From: Chthoniobacterales bacterium
GTDB taxonomy: Bacteria > Verrucomicrobiota > Verrucomicrobiia > Chthoniobacterales > JACTMZ01
Reading direction: 5' to 3'
Length of the DNA: 64,000 nt
Assembly: GCA_018402585.1 (NCBI GenBank)
Contig: JAGYIO010000008.1
Span: 20,527-84,526 of the forward strand
Positions 59,684-64,000 of the stretch are shown piece after piece. The notes beneath the pieces were generated by a model. It ran no database searches, was not told the DNA's origin, and saw only the letters and a program-made list of their open reading frames with translations. The stretch's first letter is position 1, and the number at the start of each line of letters is the position of its first letter. Made by a program: the position numbers and the translations under genes.

Positions 59684-60240
59684 TGCGTTCCTCCCCACCT
59701 TCCAACCTTCCCACCTTGCTACCTTCCCACCCTTTACCGCAGCCTCCGGCTGCTTCCCCTGCCCCCGCCGAGCAATTTAGCGACGGCCTGGCTGAGGTCT
59801 TCTCCGACCTGGCCGACCTCTTCGGCAACCCCCGCTCCGTCGGCGCCATCTACGGACTCCTCTTCGCCTCGGCAGAACCCCTCACCATGGATGCCATCGC
59901 CACCCGCCTCGGCCTCAGCATGGGCTCGGTCAGCCAAGGCCTGCGCACCCTCGAAGACTTCGGTGCCATCGAACGCCACGGGCAAAACGGCGATCGCACC
60001 GCCCGCACCTACCGGGCCAAACACATGCTCAAGCCCCTCATCGCCGGCTTTGTCGGCCAACGCCTCGTGCCCCGCTTGGAGGCCACCAACCAGCGCCTCA
60101 TGGGCCTCGAAGCCCTGCTCGAGCAAATGCCCCAGGACCAAGCCCGAGAAGCCGCTTGGCGCTTGGAACGCGTTGTCCAATGGCACGACAAAGCCCGCAC
60201 CTTCCTTCCCCTCGCCCGCAAAATCCTCGGCGCCGGCTAA
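59683..60240 (+). CDS. GbsR/MarR-like transcriptional regulator
   Basis: FSDLADLFGNPRSVGAIYGLLFASAEPLTMDAIATRLGLSMGSVSQGLRTLEDFGAIERHGQNGDRTARTYRA wHTH; first ~30 codons lie in low-complexity repeat, so the start is uncertain. Confidence 0.82.
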   Translation: MRSSPPSNLPTLLPSHPLPQPPAASPAPAEQFSDGLAEVFSDLADLFGNPRSVGAIYGLLFASAEPLTMDAIATRLGLSMGSVSQGLRTLEDFGAIERHGQNGDRTARTYRAKHMLKPLIAGFVGQRLVPRLEATNQRLMGLEALLEQMPQDQAREAAWRLERVVQWHDKARTFLPLARKILGAG

Positions 60241-60456
60241 AAAACTTTCCCATCTGTTTCCAATGACCGCCAAGCAACTGAACCCCAGTTTGCGAGATGG
60301 CCCTTAGGCAACACTGAACCCAACTGAACACTGTAAACTCCTTCCTTCCAGGAAGGTCCGCCCGGTCCCACGCCATCTGGCGCCACGACCAAGGGCGGCA
60401 GCTTGCCAAAATCTAATTTTCTCCCCCCCGGTAGTTTAGTCGCCGCCCCCCTCCCC

Positions 60457-60684
60457 CTTAGCCGTAACCATGCAAAACATTCTGCCATTTCTGGCACGGC
60501 AACAGAGTCGCGTCTGGGCGAAGAGTTGACTAACTATTTGGTGAGCGAGGTGGCACGTCGCCAAGGGGGCACGGGCGTCCCGCCCGTCACGACCCGACAA
60601 CACGGCCGGGACGGCCGTGCCCCCTGGACAAACCGAACCAAGCCGCGCTTTTATTGCGTCTTCAATTGCATGGTTACGGCTTAG
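60457..60684. mobile_element. MITE-like element copy E (218 bp core 60462-60679, CTTAG on both sides)
   Basis: Same 14-bp termini as copies B and D; one extra base in the interior (GGGCGAAGAGTTGAC vs GGGCGAGAGTTGAC). Confidence 0.85.
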
Positions 60685-60775
60685 GCGGCTGCGGTCCGCA
60701 GCCGGCAAAACATCTTCTTCAATCATCCCCCATCCGTGGCCTGCCTTTCCCTCCGCGCCCTCCGCGTGAGCCGTA
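60685..60775. repeat. Intergenic repeat GCGGTCCGCAGCCGGCAAAACATCYTCTTC...CCGTGGCCTGCCTTTCCCTCCGCGCCCTCCGCGTGAG
   Basis: Recurs at ~61711-61793, 62544-62639 and 62651-62728 with minor variation; partial at 61888-61920. Confidence 0.8.
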
Positions 60776-60803
60776 AGACAGGCGCTAGCCAAAACTACCA
60801 AGA

Positions 60804-61440
60804 ATGAACCTTGCCGCATTTAGAGGCCTGCAGCTTCCGAACGGCTTTACTTTGCTCAAGATCGAACTTGTGGCGCCCCATGAGCGACGCCATCGGGCGG
60901 CCTGCCTTGGCCCGGGCAGTGGTCGAAGGCGACACCGTTTCCATCGATCTGGTTGCCGATCAAACGTCAGACGAATTGTCCGTCTCTGTTTACCATGAAC
61001 TCCTTGAAGCATTGACCGTGGGCGTTCCGTCGCCACCGCAGGCGGTTTGCGATCTGAATGAAGCAGGATTTGAAAAAGCGGCCCAAGATGCACACCACCG
61101 ACACGGCTTGGCAAACCCGCACAACGTGCTAGAACCTATCCCAGAACCTGACGGGGTGGCGTTGCGGATAATTTTCGTCTGCCGCAAGGAGCAAGCGAAG
61201 AGGTTGTATCCTCTGCGATACTGTCCCGAGCGCCGTGACGCCGCGGCCGGCGAAAGGCGCCGCAACCCCCTCGGGCAAAGTCTTGGCGAGTCGTCTGGCG
61301 GCGTTGCTTCGTCGGTCACGATGCGCAGAGGCATCGCTCCCTCCTCGCGCCTGGCCAACCGACCCGCCAAGACCCTGCGCCACCTCGTGAGGTTGTGGGA
61401 TAGGTTCTAACTTCCTCCATGAATTCGGCTTTACAGAATA
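60804..61440 (+). pseudogene. Decayed conserved-hypothetical gene: frameshift plus 280-bp inverted-repeat element insertion
   Basis: Frame 3 MNLAAFRGLQLPNGFTLLKIELVAPHERRH; frame 1 GRPALARAVVEGDTVSIDLVADQTSDELSVSVYHELLEALTVGVPSPPQAVCDLNEAGFEKAAQDAHHRHGLANPHNVL; after the element NFLHEFGFTE* in another frame. Confidence 0.55.
61130..61409. mobile_element. 280-bp non-autonomous element with 13-bp perfect terminal inverted repeats
   Basis: TAGAACCTATCCC (61130-61142) ... GGGATAGGTTCTA (61397-61409). Confidence 0.7.
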
Positions 61441-61631
61441 AAGAATTCACACCACGCATCGAGTCTATCCAGCTTGCCGATGGGCGACGCGTCTTCCGAG
61501 TTCTCGACACGCTGACCGGTCTTTGCCTGGAGCGATTTGCCGACCCGTCCAAGCCCGTTCGACAACAGACCGATAAACTCAGTGAGGCCCTGCGAGCTCT
61601 TCGGTCAATGCCCGTGTGCACGGCAGCCTGA
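61419..61631 (+). CDS. Small conserved-hypothetical-like protein
   Basis: MNSALQNKEFTPRIESIQLADGRRVFRVLDTLTGLCLERFADPSKPVRQQTDKLSEALRALRSMPVCTAA; overlaps the end of the upstream decayed gene. Confidence 0.5.
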   Translation: MNSALQNKEFTPRIESIQLADGRRVFRVLDTLTGLCLERFADPSKPVRQQTDKLSEALRALRSMPVCTAA

Positions 61632-61930
61632 TCCTCTCCGGTCTCAGGTTTCCGGTCTCCGCTTTCCCCCCTCCCCCCTCCCACCGCGCTGGCCCCCACC
61701 TTTGCTGCGCCGTGTCACGTCGCAGCAAAAACATCCTCTTCCATCTTCCCCCATCGGTGGCCTGCCTTTACCCTCCGCGCCCTCCGCGTGAGCCCTTTCC
61801 TCCCGCTGAGCCAGAGACCAGGCCCTAGCCAAAACTGAACACTGATACACCGGGCTATAAGCCAACTCGTGGCCCCTCAGCCCCATCCTCTTCCATCATC
61901 CCCCATCCGTGGCCTGCCTTAGCCCGGTAT

Positions 61931-62010
61931 CAGTTGATCGCCCTGGCGACCTATCTCGCAGACTCGGTGTCAGTTGATCGCCATGGCGATCTATCTCGCA
62001 GACTCGGTTG
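61931..62010. repeat. Tandem duplication, 40-bp period, of palindrome-containing unit
   Basis: CAGTTGATCGCCCTGGCGACCTATCTCGCAGACTCGGTGT followed by CAGTTGATCGCCATGGCGATCTATCTCGCAGACTCGGTTG. Confidence 0.85.
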
Positions 62011-62132
62011 TATCCTGCCTTTTCAATCTTCAACCACAGCGAAGCCAAGAAGGAGATTAGCCACTGATAAAAGAGGATAAACGACGAGGATAAAAGCTTA
62101 GCTGGTGGACACGCCGCAAGCTCAATAGCGCC

Positions 62133-62531
62133 ATGAAAGAAACGCTGCCCTATGGTAATATCACCGAAGCGGTCATCGGCGGCGCCTTTGAAGTGCATCG
62201 CATCCTCGGCTATGGATTTCTCGAAGCCGTTTATCGTAATGCCATGGCCGTGGAGTTGCGCCACCGAGGGTTTCGCGCCGAGATGGAGAAGCGTCTCGAG
62301 GTGCATTACAAGTCGGAGCCGGTGGGGCTATACATAGCCGATCTGCTCATTGATGACTCCGTGCTCGTCGAACTCAAAGTCGCTGAGGCCTACCGGTCTG
62401 TCGATGAAGCGCAGTTGCTCAATGAATTGGCAGCGACACAAAAGCCAGTCGGACTGCTCATCAACTTCGGTCGCCGCAAAGTTGAGTTCAAAAGGCTTGC
62501 GTGGAACCTGGGTGAGACGATCGATTTTTAG
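62133..62531 (+). CDS. GxxExxY protein
   Basis: ITEAVIGGAFEVHRILGYGFLEAVYRNAMAVELRHRGF (GFLEAVY), YIADLLIDDSVLVELKV, LINFGRRKVEFKRL. Confidence 0.9.
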   Translation: MKETLPYGNITEAVIGGAFEVHRILGYGFLEAVYRNAMAVELRHRGFRAEMEKRLEVHYKSEPVGLYIADLLIDDSVLVELKVAEAYRSVDEAQLLNELAATQKPVGLLINFGRRKVEFKRLAWNLGETIDF

Positions 62532-62543
62532 TTTCCACCGTTG

Positions 62544-62728
62544 CCGGCTGCGGTCCGCAACCGGAAAAACATCCTCTTCCATCTTCCCCCATCGGTGGCT
62601 CGCCTTTCCCTCCGCGCCCTCCGCGCCCTCCGCGTGAGCTTCCTCCTCCCCCTTAGGCGGCTGCGGTCCGCAGCCGGCAAAACATCCTCTTCCATCTTCC
62701 CCCATCGGTGGCTCGCCTTTCTCCTCCC
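62544..62728. repeat. Two adjacent copies of the GCGGTCCGCARCCGG-AAAACATCCTCTTCCATCTTCCCCCATCGGTGG repeat
   Basis: 62544-62639 and 62651-62728, separated by CTTCCTCCTCCCCCTTAG; the second provides an empty site for element E. Confidence 0.8.
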
Positions 62729-62798
62729 TCCACTTCGCTCCGACATCCACCATTCAACATTAAACATTTCCACTACCCCCCCCTTCCTCGTCAGTTTA

Positions 62799-62812
62799 GT
62801 CGCCGCGGCGAC
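62799..62812. repeat. Perfect 14-bp palindrome GTCGCCGCGGCGAC
   Basis: Direct reading; family member. Confidence 0.8.
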
Positions 62813-62869
62813 CGGCCTCCGCCCCCCAGCTTGCCACCCCATCTTGAGGCCACTATTCATACCTACGTC

Positions 62870-63190
62870 ATGGCTCCACAAATCCAGAACGCTCTAGAAA
62901 CGAACGAGCCCCGTGTCGTTGGCCTTTGCCAAAAACTCTCGGTTCGCGAACTCCGGCTTTTTGGATCAGCCGCCACCGGGTCATACAACCCTGAAACGAG
63001 CGACGTGGATATCGTTGTCACCTTCCATGACCACGACCAGCCGGGTATTGCCGAGAGATACATGACCCTCGCCGAAGGATTGGAAGACATCTTCCATCGA
63101 CCCGTCGACCTCTTGACCGACCGCTCCATTCGCAACCCGATCTTTCGTCGGATCATCGACCAAACCAGCCGCCAAATTTATGCTGCCTGA
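62870..63190 (+). CDS. MntA-like minimal nucleotidyltransferase
   Basis: ELRLFGSAATGSYNPETSDVDIVVTFHDHD (GSx10DxD); overlaps HepT-like ORF. Confidence 0.88.
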   Translation: MAPQIQNALETNEPRVVGLCQKLSVRELRLFGSAATGSYNPETSDVDIVVTFHDHDQPGIAERYMTLAEGLEDIFHRPVDLLTDRSIRNPIFRRIIDQTSRQIYAA

Positions 63191-63515
63191 AAGCAGCAAG
63201 TTACTCCTCGACATCCAGCAAGCGCTGCAGGACATCTCCCGCTTTACCCGGGGAAAAGATTTAGTGTCCTACCAAGCCGACGCCATGTGTCGTGCCGCCG
63301 TGGAAAGAAAATTCGAGATCATTGGTGAAGCATGTGTCCGGCTGCGCGAACGTTTCCCCGAGACCTACGAAAAACTGCCCGATGCGCCTCGTATCGTGGG
63401 ATTTCGCAACCGCATCATTCATGGATACGACGACGTGGACGACGCCATTGTTTGAGATGTTGTCACCGGCAAGCTTCCTGATTTATCGGCGCAAGTAGAC
63501 CTGCTGTTGCCATAA
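63180..63515 (+). pseudogene. HepT-like (DUF86) protein with TGA at the expected Trp of the IVWDVV motif
   Basis: MLPESSKLLLDIQQALQDISRF...IVGFRNRIIHGYDDVDDAIV*DVVTGKLPDLSAQVDLLLP*; TGA 63453-63455, in-frame tail of 19 codons to TAA 63513-63515. Confidence 0.78.
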
Positions 63516-63615
63516 ACACTCATCCTCCCGCGCCCTCCGCGTGAGACCCTTCTGATTCTAGCTTCGTTACGTTGCCTCGCTCGCGCCCCGCGTGCTCTCC
63601 AACCTTCATGATTTA

Positions 63616-63906
63616 GTCGCCGTGGCGACCCTTCCCACCTTCCCACGTTGATCTCGCCCGCTGGCGAGCCCGCTTCGCGGCTGTCGCTTCGCTCCAGTCT
63701 GTTTGGTCGCCGCGGCGACCTATCTCCGGCTTCGCCTCCGGTTCGCTCCGCTCGGCTCCCACTTTTTAACCTTCCCACTTTTTACCGCAGCGCCCGACTC
63801 CGACTCCCACCTTCATACCTTCCCACTTTTTAACCTTCCCACTTTTGTACCGCAGGCATGGCCCGCTCTCCCACGTTGCCCTCGTCAGTTTAGTCGCCGC
63901 GGCGAC
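63616..63906. repeat. Cluster of three GTCGCCGYGGCGAC palindromes with CCTTCCCAC low-complexity repeats
   Basis: 63616-63629, 63706-63719 and 63893-63906; interleaved (CCTTCCCACTTT)n. Confidence 0.75.
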
Positions 63907-64000
63907 CCTCACGCTGTTTGCCTTAGGGCCATCTACACTTTGTTCCGGTTCCGGCCTTCGGCCTCCGACTCCCACCTTCATACCTTCGCACCTTCATACC

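Noticed and set aside
61134-61410. C-terminal part of ORF 60811..61410 as real protein
   Set aside because: Encoded by the 280-bp inverted-repeat element; Arg-rich and ends in the element terminus.
63453-63455. TGA read as Trp (recoded) or Sec in HepT
   Set aside because: TGA is a normal stop throughout the window (e.g. many ATGA overlaps); no Sec context evident. A nonsense mutation is simpler.
50930-64000. CRISPR array
   Set aside because: Repeats are irregularly spaced, of several families, with no constant spacer length and no cas genes.
50900-64000. Diversity-generating retroelement, retron or prophage
   Set aside because: No reverse transcriptase, phage structural gene or template/variable repeat pair recognised.
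1-64000. tRNA or rRNA genes
   Set aside because: No cloverleaf or conserved rRNA segment recognised by eye; tRNAscan/Infernal would be decisive and was not available.

Overview
High-GC bacterial chromosome window. Gene content and intergenic repeat style suggest Verrucomicrobiota-like; this is inference, not tested. About 0-50.2 kb is dense core genome in translationally coupled operons: H-X9-DG pilin and phytase-like esterase, UvrD/PcrA helicase, DD-carboxypeptidase, proC, a DnaJ/YhaM-like/C39-like/DUF362/squalene-phytoene synthase cluster, serS-tilS, a MASE1-like LytS kinase with LytTR regulator, purA-uppS-NtrC-like-pabC-like-mfd-surA-pdxA, cysH, a PfkB kinase, and an ~18 kb respiratory operon on the minus strand (Alternative Complex III actABCDEF, then cbb3-type ccoS/N/O, then aa3-type ctaC/D/E with ctaA/ctaB/SCO1/DUF420). 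About 50.9-64 kb is accessory: envelope glycan genes, an IS481-like element, small toxin-antitoxin-like modules, and a dense mosaic of intergenic repeats. The most interesting signal is a ~217 bp non-autonomous, inverted-repeat-bounded element. Three near-identical full copies are each flanked by CTTAG on both sides. One has a matching empty site elsewhere in the window, and one is nested inside the left end of the IS. Several accessory genes carry readable lesions: an in-frame TAA in the transposase, TGA at an expected Trp in HepT, a frameshifted kinase-like ORF, and an ORF broken by a second 280 bp inverted-repeat element. I also found an untracked 38-aa membrane microprotein between ctaB and ctaE and an untracked partial CDS at the left edge. 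No tRNA, rRNA, CRISPR array, reverse transcriptase or prophage was recognised.
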